From Stomatobaculum sp. (GTDB taxonomy: Bacteria > Bacillota_A > Clostridia > Lachnospirales > Lachnospiraceae), in contig JAFSYO010000134.1 in the NCBI GenBank assembly GCA_017449925.1, positions 1 through 64,000 of the forward strand: 64,000 nt of DNA. Direction: 5' to 3'. Below are positions 17,361-25,639 of this stretch, in pieces (the first letter of the stretch is position 1; every line of letters begins with the position of its first letter). A program made the position numbers and the translations under genes. Under the pieces are notes generated by a model. It worked only from the letters and a program-made list of their open reading frames with translations. It was not told the DNA's origin and ran no database searches.

Positions 17361-19622
17361 TTACAGACCGTACTGCGCCCATGGATCGTCTGCAGGCGCG
17401 GCAGGTGCTTCCGTCTGAGGCGGCGGCGCAGGTGCCTGGGTGGGCGGCGGCGCAGGTGCTTCCGTCTGAGGCGGCGGCGCGGGTGCCTGGGTCTGTGCCG
17501 GTGCCTGAGTCTGTGCCGGAGCAGGTGCCTGAGTCTGTGCCGGTGCCTGGGTCTGTGCCGGTGCCTGGGTCTGTGCCGGTCTGTTGTTATTTTCCCTCGC
17601 CTGCTGTTCACGTGCTTTCTTCACCGCAGGATCTTCACCCTTACTGATGGTGAAGGTAACGACAGTTCCTATCTCAACGAACTCCTGCGCTTTTGGCGAC
17701 TGTTCCATGATCAGTCCCGCGTCAACACTGCTGGAATAAGCTTCCTTCGGATCAGGATCTGGCACAAAACCGGCCTCTTTCAGGGCCTCTTCCGCTTTCT
17801 CCCGCGTCATGTAAAGGATCTGCGGCACCTGTCTTGTTTCTTTTCCGCTGCTGACCTGAAGGACGATCTGCTGATTTTCCGCAGCCATGGTCCCCGGCGC
17901 CGGATCCTGGTCCATGACTTCATCTTTCGGAACCGTATCGCTGTTCACGAAATCCGTAAGGACTGTAAGTTTTGCTTCTTTCAGTATACGTTCAGCTTCT
18001 TCTATGTTTTTACCTTTAACATCCGGCACAGGAATATCAAAGGTATCTCCCAGCTTCAGCTGTCCCTCATCCTTGACGACTTCAAGGGTGATGACATTGT
18101 CCGGATACTTTTTCGTTTTCTCAGGCGCGCTCTGGGAAAGGACCGTCCCGGCGATCTTTTCCGGATCGGAGACATAAACAATCTCCGCCTTCAGCCTGCG
18201 TTTCTCCAGTTCTTCTTTTGCTTTATTCTCACTTAATCTTACCACACTGGGGACTTCAGTGATCTCCGGACCTCCGCTGACACGCATATTGATGACGGTC
18301 CACTTCGAGCTGTCATGCTTGTTTGTTTCGATCTGGCTGCCCGCCGGCACCGACTGATCGATCACCTTTCCCTCGTCAATGGTATCGCTGTATTCGATAC
18401 CCCCTTCTTCCACTTTGGCGGCAAGGAATTCATTCGCTGCAAGTTCCGACGCAGTCTCCATCTCCTGGTTCACGAGATTGGGAACAAATACCGTGTTATC
18501 CGGAAGGATGAATTCCTTCACCGGACTCGCAGGACTCAGCAGAAGCGCAAATACGATTCCGGCTGCGGCGACCAGGCCGCCGATCGCTGCTCCGATCTTG
18601 ATTTTTGCGGAAACGCTTCCTACATCTTCCCTGCGGTCGTGGACTTCCCTTGCCTTCACGTCGGCGGCAAGAAGTTCCTTTTCAAAATCCTCCATGGAAG
18701 CGGTCCGGTCCTCGATCGCTACATTCAAAGCGTTCAGCAGGGCTGTCTCCATTCCTTTTGGAATGCTGACGCCCATTTTGGAAGGCTTTTTCAGAAGATC
18801 CTGGACTCCCCTTTCCATCGCGTCAGGCGGTGTGACCCCGGTGATCATCTTATAGAACGTCGCGGCCAGCGCATAGACATCCGTCCATGGCCCCTGATCT
18901 CCGCGGCTCCTGTACTGTTCTTCCGGGGCGTAGCCCGGTTTGATGATGACGGAAAGGCTCTTGGAATGCTTTGTCGTGGCGTACCGCGCAGCTCCGAAAT
19001 CCAGGATCTTGATACTGCCGTCCTTCAGCCGGTAGATGTTGTCCGGGGCAATGTCCCTGTGGATCATTCCCTCCTTATGGACCTGCTTCATCCCTGAGAT
19101 CACCTGAAGAACGATCTTCAGTGCTTCGTCGACAGAAAAGGGGCCCTGCTCCGCCATGATCTCCTTCAAGGACTGGCCGTCGCAGTACTCCATGATGATA
19201 TACGCCGTATTGTTGGCTTCGAAGAAATCATAGACGTGAACAATATTCGGTTCGTTCTGGAATTTTGCCAGGCGTCTGGCTTCGTCCAGCGTCTTGACCT
19301 TTCCTTCGTTGAACTGCTCCTCCCGTTCTCCGGTGTACACCGTGACCGCCTGCTGATTCGGCATTCTGGTGGAGAATTCCCCGGGAAGGTACTCCTTGAT
19401 GGCGACTTTGTTGAGAAGCTGTTCATCGTACCCGATATAGGTCACGCCAAAGCCGCCGAAGCCCAGCACCCTTCCTACTGTATATCTGCCGTTTTTCAGT
19501 TTTGATCCCGGCTGGATATGGTAGGCTTCCTTTGCGGGTGTTCCATAAATATAGCCGCAGTGCGGGCAAAGTGCGTAGGTGTCGTCATAGACCTCCATGC
19601 AGCCCATACATCGTCTGTTCAT
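17361..19622 (-). CDS. Membrane Ser/Thr kinase with zinc ribbon and four PASTA repeats (copy 2)
   Basis: A 753-residue kinase of the same design as the one at 12066-14459: zinc ribbon C5/C8/C19/C22, Gly loop LGFGGFG, K76 in VAIKEYLP, catalytic loop HRDIAPDN, DFG near 208 and a membrane helix near 342-363. Four PASTA-like repeats outside start near FVPNLVN, EVPSVVR, PVPDVKG and QVPQILY. The tail is a Gln-Thr-Gln-Ala-Pro repeat encoded by tandem DNA repeats, likely a flexible wall-spanning linker. The sequence from the activation loop to APEEQYRSRGDQGPWTDV is the same in both copies, which points to tandem duplication or gene conversion. Confidence 0.94.
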   Translation of the reverse strand: MNRRCMGCMEVYDDTYALCPHCGYIYGTPAKEAYHIQPGSKLKNGRYTVGRVLGFGGFGVTYIGYDEQLLNKVAIKEYLPGEFSTRMPNQQAVTVYTGEREEQFNEGKVKTLDEARRLAKFQNEPNIVHVYDFFEANNTAYIIMEYCDGQSLKEIMAEQGPFSVDEALKIVLQVISGMKQVHKEGMIHRDIAPDNIYRLKDGSIKILDFGAARYATTKHSKSLSVIIKPGYAPEEQYRSRGDQGPWTDVYALAATFYKMITGVTPPDAMERGVQDLLKKPSKMGVSIPKGMETALLNALNVAIEDRTASMEDFEKELLAADVKAREVHDRREDVGSVSAKIKIGAAIGGLVAAAGIVFALLLSPASPVKEFILPDNTVFVPNLVNQEMETASELAANEFLAAKVEEGGIEYSDTIDEGKVIDQSVPAGSQIETNKHDSSKWTVINMRVSGGPEITEVPSVVRLSENKAKEELEKRRLKAEIVYVSDPEKIAGTVLSQSAPEKTKKYPDNVITLEVVKDEGQLKLGDTFDIPVPDVKGKNIEEAERILKEAKLTVLTDFVNSDTVPKDEVMDQDPAPGTMAAENQQIVLQVSSGKETRQVPQILYMTREKAEEALKEAGFVPDPDPKEAYSSSVDAGLIMEQSPKAQEFVEIGTVVTFTISKGEDPAVKKAREQQARENNNRPAQTQAPAQTQAPAQTQAPAPAQTQAPAQTQAPAPPPQTEAPAPPPTQAPAPPPQTEAPAAPADDPWAQYGL
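17395..17585 (-). repeat. Tandem repeats encoding the Pro/Ala/Gln tail of kinase copy 2
   Basis: An 18-bp unit, GGTGCCTGGGTCTGTGCC with small changes, repeats several times at about 17485-17580. A longer unit beginning GCAGGTGCTTCCGTCTGAGG occurs twice at about 17400-17480. All are in frame. Such an array can change length by slippage. Confidence 0.8.
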
Positions 19623-19642
19623 AAGTCATCCCCCGGTAGTTC

Positions 19643-21376
19643 TCATTCTTCCCCTTCATTCGACGACATGTCTGTCACCGCAGCCGGTCCTCCGGCTGAT
19701 GCTGTCGGCGCCGTGTTCCCGCCGTCTGAAACTGTTTCCCCGGGAGGCTCCGCCAATGCCGGCGCTCCGGCCTCCGGAGGATCAGCGTTCACGACTGCCG
19801 TTCCCGGTCCTGCTGCTCCCGGTCCTGCTGCTCCCGGTCCTGCCGTTTCCCCGGGCCCCGCTGCCGTTCCAGGTCCTTCCGGCGTCCCGGGTTCCGCTGC
19901 CGTTCCAGGTCCTTTCGGCGTCTCGGGTTCCGCTGCTGTAACTGTTCCCGCCTCTGCCGGCGGCAGTGTTTCTATCTCTGTTCCCGCCGTTGTCTCCGGC
20001 GGGGCTTCTGTCTCCGATACAGCTGCCGTCTGAGCTGCAGCCGCTGTCTCCTGTTCCGCTGCAGTTCTCCGCGGCCTTTCCGTTTCAGCTTTCGTACTGC
20101 TCTGCCTTTTTGTCTCTTGTTTCTTCTCTTCTTTCTTTTCTTCTTCAGTTTGTTTTACGCCATCGGACAGGTTCCCCGACCTTGTTTCCGCAGTGCTCTC
20201 CATGGCGCCGCTCCTGACCATGTCCTGCATTGCGACGTCAGTGTGCTCCGTTTCTTCCAGAGACGGTACTTCCGGAGCTGCGGAAGTCTCTACAGGTGCT
20301 GTTTCCGGCAGCGTTTCCTGCTTATCCGCTCGTCCGAAGAAAAGAAATGCAATAGCAGCCAGCAGAAGGACGATTGCCAGGATCCCGGCGGCAATCAGCT
20401 TATTTCTGAAGGGTATTTCTTTCCGGGCAGGTATTTTTGTCTGCTCCCGAACCTTCAGTGTCAGCTCCTCCGTACGGCGGTCTCCCAGGATCCCCTTCGC
20501 GAAGGCCTCCACCGTGCTGATCGGAGAACCTGCTTCTGCCTGAAGTGCTTCCTGCAGAGTCTTTCGTTCCAGGTCGGAAAGCATTTTCTTTTCTTTTGCG
20601 AACACCCCGGCTGCCGCCTTTTCATCGGTGCAGGGAGCCCCGGCAAGCAGGGACGCAAAAAGAAGGGAAAGTCCGCGGACATCCGTCCATGTACCCGCCT
20701 TCCCGTAATCCTTCAGATCCGTTCTTCCGCAGTAATGCGCGGGCTCTGCGAAATCCTTCAGGACCAGCCGGCGGTCCCCGGAAGTCATCCAGAAACTGTC
20801 CGGACAGATATTGCCGTGGATCCCTCCGTTTCTGTGGACCTCCCATACCGCGCGGACTGCCTGGTCCAGATATGCCTTGGCCAGCTGGGCCCTGACGGGA
20901 CCGTTCTCCGCAAGGTACTCCCTGAGGGTCGGGACCTCTGCATACTGATACGTCATATAGGCGGTCCCGTTATCCCGGAATGCGCTGAACACGCAGATCA
21001 CGTCCGGGCTCTCATACAGCCGGATCAGATTTTCTCTCTGCCGCACGAACTCATCGGCCCATTTGCGGAATTCGGCCTCTGCCCCCTGCAGCGGGACCAC
21101 CCGTCCCGATGCGTCCCTGGACGCAAGCCTTGTGGGGAAGAATTCCTGGATCAGCACTTTTCTGTCAAACAGGCCGTCCCACCCGATATATGTAAGGTCC
21201 GTCTCACCTTCCGCGCGGAGCGTTCCGGTAATATACCTTTCCTGCAGAATAAATCCCGGCTTCAGGATCAGCTTGCTGTCCCATTCCCGAGGTTCTTTGT
21301 AATGACAAAAGGGACAGCTGTCCAGATGATCTTCATAGGACTCCATGCAGTTCAGACAACGCCTGATTCTTTCCAT
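19643..21376 (-). CDS. Membrane pseudokinase with zinc ribbon and long disordered outer tail
   Basis: The 577 residues have the same N-terminal layout as the neighbouring kinases (zinc ribbon C7/C10/C21/C24, then a kinase-like domain), but the catalytic residues are gone. The Gly loop is GTLRAEGETD, the ATP lysine is Gln (Q77 in VLIQEFFP), HRD is HGN (187-189) and DFG is DFA (208-210). The frame is intact, so it is a pseudokinase and not a decayed gene. One membrane helix is at about 327-347. The outer tail (about 350-577) is disordered: a Lys/Glu-rich part followed by Gly-Pro-Gly repeats, with no PASTA. It probably acts as a scaffold or allosteric partner for the active kinases (inference). 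Confidence 0.88.
   Translation of the reverse strand: MERIRRCLNCMESYEDHLDSCPFCHYKEPREWDSKLILKPGFILQERYITGTLRAEGETDLTYIGWDGLFDRKVLIQEFFPTRLASRDASGRVVPLQGAEAEFRKWADEFVRQRENLIRLYESPDVICVFSAFRDNGTAYMTYQYAEVPTLREYLAENGPVRAQLAKAYLDQAVRAVWEVHRNGGIHGNICPDSFWMTSGDRRLVLKDFAEPAHYCGRTDLKDYGKAGTWTDVRGLSLLFASLLAGAPCTDEKAAAGVFAKEKKMLSDLERKTLQEALQAEAGSPISTVEAFAKGILGDRRTEELTLKVREQTKIPARKEIPFRNKLIAAGILAIVLLLAAIAFLFFGRADKQETLPETAPVETSAAPEVPSLEETEHTDVAMQDMVRSGAMESTAETRSGNLSDGVKQTEEEKKEEKKQETKRQSSTKAETERPRRTAAEQETAAAAQTAAVSETEAPPETTAGTEIETLPPAEAGTVTAAEPETPKGPGTAAEPGTPEGPGTAAGPGETAGPGAAGPGAAGPGTAVVNADPPEAGAPALAEPPGETVSDGGNTAPTASAGGPAAVTDMSSNEGEE
19800..19936 (-). repeat. Short tandem repeats encoding the Gly-Pro-rich tail of the pseudokinase
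   Basis: A 15-bp unit, CCCGGTCCTGCTGCT, repeats about three times near 19803-19843. A unit of about 40 bp beginning GCCGTTCCAGGTCC occurs twice near 19863-19920. All are in frame and encode Gly-Pro-Gly and Ala-Ala-Glu-Pro-Gly units. Confidence 0.7.
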
Positions 21377-21401
21377 CGATTGCTTTTCCTTTTTTCCCGT
21401 T

Positions 21402-23465
21402 TTACTGTTCCGGCTTCATGTTCTGCAGGCTCTCTTCTATCCTGTCAAATTCCGGATAAGTTTTCCTGTACTGTTCAAGAACATCTTCCCGGAGAGGCAG
21501 ACCGGCGCGCTTTTCCACGGAAAGGACCAGCTGATCTTCCTGGGACAGGAAATAATAGATAAGACGCGCGGCAGCGGCCTTCTCTTCCGGCGAAGCGTTT
21601 TCGGAAATGCTCCACAGATGTGTGAACCGTACCGGTACCTCCAGGTCCTTTCCCAGCAGAAGAATACCGTAGATACCCGGCATGTCATCCTGGATCCTGT
21701 GGTAGGCTCCGGTGTCGGAAAGATAATATCCGGCATTATCTTTCATCGCGATCTTCGCCAGTTCCTGCTGTGTGGTCTTTTCCGCGTCCAGCCCTGACTT
21801 GTCAACTTCCTCCTGGTGAATGAACCTTTCATAATCCTCCTGCGCAGGAAGATCAGACTTCACCTTCAGATACAACCCCAGAGCATCCGGATCAGTGACA
21901 TAGCCGCTGCTGAACCCAAGGATCTCCTCAAATCCGTTTCTTCCGAGGATCTGCTCTTCAGGTTCAGGGGTGATGCCGGTGTTTCTGTATATGACAGGGA
22001 TCTCAAAGGAAAGAGGGATCCTTTTCTGCTCCGGGAACAATGTCCCGTACTCCGGCAGAAAACGATACTCTTTGAGTTCTTCTGTCTTTTCAAGGCGCCC
22101 CGTCACCTCGTCCAGGACAGCCAGGCCCGCGGTATCTTCCGGCGCCAGGCAGCTGCTGTCAAAGAGCGCAGGGGCATTTCCCGAGGCGATGGCCTCCCGG
22201 AGCAGGACCTCATAGCTGTCCGCAGGCTTAGCCTCAGCTTTTACCTTGACATTGTTTCCATATTCATCCAGATAGGACTTCAGCAGTCCCTGCTCCGGAT
22301 CAAAAGCAGCCTCCCCGTACACACCCTCGGGATACCACAGGGTGATCTCCGCAGGGGCCAGATGCTCCGCTTCCATCTTTTTGAAATAGATCCGGGTACC
22401 GATACCGCCGGCAGCGATCAGGACTGCCAGGATACCTGCCACGATACCGACGCGCCTTCCCCGCCGTACCTTCAGTTCTCCCTGGACGTCGCGCACAGGC
22501 TTTTTGCTTTCGATCGCCGCACGGAACTGGTCCGCGGTCCGGAACCTGAGCTCCTGATTTACTGCCATGGCACGCATGATCGCGTTGCTGATAGTCTCCG
22601 GTATCTCCGGATCAAGCTCCGACGGAGACGGCATTTCGTCCTTCACCATGCGGTTCACGGATTCGTCCGGCATTCTGCCGGTGATGGCACGGTAGAACAT
22701 GGCGCCGACCGCATAAATATCTGTCCAGGGGCCCTGGCGGCTCCGTCTCTGGTACTGCTCAGGCGGGGCATATCCTGGTTTCAGGATAACGGAAAGCGTC
22801 TTTTCCTCCGCTCCGGTGGAAAAGCGGGCTGCACCGAAGTCGATCAGCTTGATGACACTGTTGTTGCAGATAAAAACGTTGTCCGGGCTGATATCCCTGT
22901 GGATGATCCCGATCCTGTGGATCTCCTTCAAGGCATCCAGCACCGCGATCGTAACGTCCCTGGCAGTGTTCAGCCCGATCTTCCCGCCGTTCATTTTTAT
23001 GAAATCCTTGTAGGATATTCCCTCCAGGAATTCCATGGTAATGTACGCGGTCCCGTTTTCCTCGAAGAAATCGAACACGTGGACAATATTCGGGTGGGCG
23101 CTGAACTTTGCCATATTTCTCGCTTCGGAAAGGAAGCGTTCTTTGCCCTTTTCAAACTCGGTCTCCCTGATCCCGCTGTAAACGATGACTTTGGCTTCTC
23201 CGGGATTCCGGTTGACGATTCCGTTCGCGCTGGGGTAATACTCCTTGATGGCGATCATCTGCTGCAGTGTGTTGTCCCATCCCCGGTAGGTGATGCCGAA
23301 TCCGCCCACGCCCACAGCTGTCCCCACCAGGTAACGTCCTGAGAGGATGGTTCCCGGAGGAAGCTGGAAGGGCTCCTTCGCCGGCGTGCCTATAATATAG
23401 CCGCAGTGCGGGCAGAGTCCGTATTTTTCGTCAAATTCCTTCATGCAGTTAACACATCGCATCAA
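21402..23465 (-). CDS. Membrane Ser/Thr kinase with solute-binding-protein-like outer domain
   Basis: The 687 residues start with a zinc ribbon (C4, C7, C18, C21) and an intact kinase domain: VGVGGFG near 51-57, K74 in IAIKEYYP, HRDISPDN at 189-196 and DFG at 209-211. A membrane helix lies at about 339-357. The outer part (about 372-685) is not PASTA. It looks like a family 1 ABC solute-binding protein: ITLWYPEGVYGE at the start, the hinge-like block IPLSFEIPVIYRNTG and the end SPEEKAAAARLIYYFLSQED. It may sense a sugar or peptide ligand directly. The fold assignment of the outer domain is by eye and needs a profile search. Confidence 0.88.
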   Translation of the reverse strand: MMRCVNCMKEFDEKYGLCPHCGYIIGTPAKEPFQLPPGTILSGRYLVGTAVGVGGFGITYRGWDNTLQQMIAIKEYYPSANGIVNRNPGEAKVIVYSGIRETEFEKGKERFLSEARNMAKFSAHPNIVHVFDFFEENGTAYITMEFLEGISYKDFIKMNGGKIGLNTARDVTIAVLDALKEIHRIGIIHRDISPDNVFICNNSVIKLIDFGAARFSTGAEEKTLSVILKPGYAPPEQYQRRSRQGPWTDIYAVGAMFYRAITGRMPDESVNRMVKDEMPSPSELDPEIPETISNAIMRAMAVNQELRFRTADQFRAAIESKKPVRDVQGELKVRRGRRVGIVAGILAVLIAAGGIGTRIYFKKMEAEHLAPAEITLWYPEGVYGEAAFDPEQGLLKSYLDEYGNNVKVKAEAKPADSYEVLLREAIASGNAPALFDSSCLAPEDTAGLAVLDEVTGRLEKTEELKEYRFLPEYGTLFPEQKRIPLSFEIPVIYRNTGITPEPEEQILGRNGFEEILGFSSGYVTDPDALGLYLKVKSDLPAQEDYERFIHQEEVDKSGLDAEKTTQQELAKIAMKDNAGYYLSDTGAYHRIQDDMPGIYGILLLGKDLEVPVRFTHLWSISENASPEEKAAAARLIYYFLSQEDQLVLSVEKRAGLPLREDVLEQYRKTYPEFDRIEESLQNMKPEQ

Positions 23466-23489
23466 AAACTACCCCCTGTATGCTGGTCG

Positions 23490-24281
23490 TCAGCTCATCT
23501 GCTGCAGAACGATCAGCGTTGTGTTGTCCTGTCCTCTGCCGCCGTAACGGAGCGCCATGGAGCAGATCCGCTTCGCAGCAATATTCAAGTCAATGTCATT
23601 GTCGTCAAGAAGCGCCTTGATCTGGTCATCGCTCAGGCTTTTATAGACACCGTCGCTGCAAAGAAGCACCCGGTCTCCCCGAAGCAGCTGGAAGGGATTC
23701 TGGTTGATCTCCATCAGTGTCAGGTTCCGGATCCCCAGATAACTGATCAGTGCTTCCGCTTTCCGGGTCTTTTCCTCCGCATCATACTGTTCCTGCGATA
23801 TTCTTCCTGACAAAAGCTGTTCTTTCAGGATCATCCGGTAGTTGTGTTCCCGGTTCACCTGTTTCATCTCTCTGCCTCTGATGAGGTAGATCCGGCTGTC
23901 ACCCACGGAGAGCCACCATAGCTTTCCGTGTTCCGCCACCACTGCGACGATCGTTGTTCCGGAATTCATCATGCCGCCGCCGGCACTTCTGAAACCTGAG
24001 ATCTTCTCGTTGATACTGATCGCCTGTTTCCGGAAAAACTCCGGCACCGGCTCCTCTGCCGGCTTCTTCCTGTAGGCGGCGCTGATCTCCCGGATCGCGG
24101 TCATGCTGGCTTTCCCGCCGTCGTCCATTCCTCCCATGCCGTCGCACACCACAGCGATCGTTCCCTCAGGACTGCTGTAATAATAACCGTTGTCCTGCTG
24201 GCTTTCTCTCGCTCCGATGATGGTCTCGTATCCGTATCTGAGATCCGGCGCATGCTTTTCTGTATCATTAATGATGCTCAA
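23490..24281 (-). CDS. PP2C-type Ser/Thr phosphatase (1)
   Basis: A 263-residue cytosolic phosphatase with the metal and catalytic motifs of the PPM family: RESQQDNG near 26, VCDGMGGMDDGG near 46, SGTTIVAVV near 107, VGDSRIYLIRG near 126, LLCSDGVYKSL near 207 and GQDNTTLIVL near 250. It should reverse the Ser/Thr phosphorylation made by the kinases on either side, with 13-24 nt gaps to both. A PP2C-kinase pair is the usual partner set for PrkC/StkP kinases. Confidence 0.94.
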   Translation of the reverse strand: MSIINDTEKHAPDLRYGYETIIGARESQQDNGYYYSSPEGTIAVVCDGMGGMDDGGKASMTAIREISAAYRKKPAEEPVPEFFRKQAISINEKISGFRSAGGGMMNSGTTIVAVVAEHGKLWWLSVGDSRIYLIRGREMKQVNREHNYRMILKEQLLSGRISQEQYDAEEKTRKAEALISYLGIRNLTLMEINQNPFQLLRGDRVLLCSDGVYKSLSDDQIKALLDDNDIDLNIAAKRICSMALRYGGRGQDNTTLIVLQQMS

Positions 24282-24294
24282 AGTCCCGGCTCCT

Positions 24295-25629
24295 TTATTG
24301 TTTTATTCTTACTGTCTTCGCGCCCAGCAGAATGCGGCATCCGTTCGGCGAAAGAGACAGCTCTGTTCCCGGCGGCACACGGTACTTCACTCCGATGCGG
24401 AGTTTTATCCCGCCCCGGTAAGTGCCGTTTGTGGAGCCCATGTCTTCGGCGATAAACTGACCGTCTGCAGCGCTGAACTTCACCCGGAGATGCTGTCTGC
24501 TCACCACTCCGCTGTAGCCCCGGATAAGGATCTGGCAATAATTCGGCATCCTGCCGATCACCAATTCTTCTTCTGCCCTGATATTCCACAAAGCCCCTTT
24601 CATGTCCCCTGAGAGGACCTGGATAAAAGGCTGAAGCTCTTCCCTGTAGAAGGACAAAGATATGCCGGAGATAAACGCCTCCAGCGTCTGTGTTCTGCGG
24701 GTATAGTCCAGTACCAGAGCCTTGTCGACGGCATCGCTGATATTTCTGGGAACCGTCCTGGTCATCTGGTACAGAGGAATATATTTTTGCCCGGCGTTAC
24801 GGTCGGTCGCTTTCGGGATGTTTTCTCCTGTCAGGCAATAATAAAAGGTAGCCGCCAGCTCATAAACATCCGTGTAGGGACCCTTCGGCATTTCCTTCCG
24901 GTAAAGCTCCGGCGGAGCATACTTCCTGTTGAGCTGGGTCTCCTCGTCGGGAGCCTCCCTCTTCATAATGCGCTTTGCGCTGCCGAAATCGATGAGACGG
25001 ATCCTTCCGTCGGTGGTCACCAGGATATTGTCGGGGCTGATGTCGGCGTGGATCATGCCGGTCTCCCTGTGCACCCTGTCCATGGCGCGGCCCACCTTCA
25101 GGATCACCTCGGCCGCGTTCTTAAGAAGCATCGGCTGAGGCGCCGCTTTTACGATCTGGGAAAGACTGGGCCCGTCCAGATATTCCATCACATAATAAGC
25201 TGTGTTGTTCGCCTGGAAGAAATCGTAGACATTCACAATGCCGTCGATCCCCTGAAGGCGCTGAAGCAGCACGGCTTCTTCCACGAACCGCTCTTTGTTT
25301 TTTCTGTAGCCTTTCTGAAAGCGGTTCTCAAGGATCTTCATGCTCTGCCGGTCCTCGCCGCGCTTTGCGAAAAGCTCCGGAGCGTATTCCTTCATCGCGC
25401 AGATGCCGCGTCCCTTTGTATCGCACACCTTATAGGTGACACCGAAACCTCCGGAACCCAGGACACGTCCGATGATATAGCGGTCTTTCAGGATAGTGCC
25501 GGCATCCAGCGCCCTGTCGGGACGCGGATGCTCCTCTTCCCTGTATCCGCATTTTCTGCATGTGCCGCGGATATAGCTTGCGTCAAAGCAGTCCGGGCAC
25601 AAATTCCCTTCATATCTCATGTCCGACAC
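24295..25629 (-). CDS. Cytosolic Ser/Thr kinase with C-terminal FHA domain
   Basis: The 444 residues have a zinc ribbon (C11, C14, C24, C27) and a kinase domain with GSGGFG near 58-63, K80 in ICAMKEYAP, catalytic loop HADISPDN at 194-201 and DFG at 214-216. A C-terminal FHA domain (about 350-440) has GRMPNYCQI, SRQHLRV and DMGSTNGTY. No membrane helix is present. The HRD arginine is Ala, so it is a non-RD kinase that may not need activation-loop phosphorylation. The start may be GTG at 25629 or ATG at 25620; the only candidate ribosome site (GGTAGG) fits the GTG better. The FHA could bring it to phosphorylated partners. Confidence 0.9.
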   Translation of the reverse strand: MSDMRYEGNLCPDCFDASYIRGTCRKCGYREEEHPRPDRALDAGTILKDRYIIGRVLGSGGFGVTYKVCDTKGRGICAMKEYAPELFAKRGEDRQSMKILENRFQKGYRKNKERFVEEAVLLQRLQGIDGIVNVYDFFQANNTAYYVMEYLDGPSLSQIVKAAPQPMLLKNAAEVILKVGRAMDRVHRETGMIHADISPDNILVTTDGRIRLIDFGSAKRIMKREAPDEETQLNRKYAPPELYRKEMPKGPYTDVYELAATFYYCLTGENIPKATDRNAGQKYIPLYQMTRTVPRNISDAVDKALVLDYTRRTQTLEAFISGISLSFYREELQPFIQVLSGDMKGALWNIRAEEELVIGRMPNYCQILIRGYSGVVSRQHLRVKFSAADGQFIAEDMGSTNGTYRGGIKLRIGVKYRVPPGTELSLSPNGCRILLGAKTVRIKQ

Positions 25630-25639
25630 CGGAAGAAAC

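Noticed and set aside
17395..17585. CRISPR array
   Set aside because: The repeats are in frame, without spacers, and encode a Pro-rich tail.
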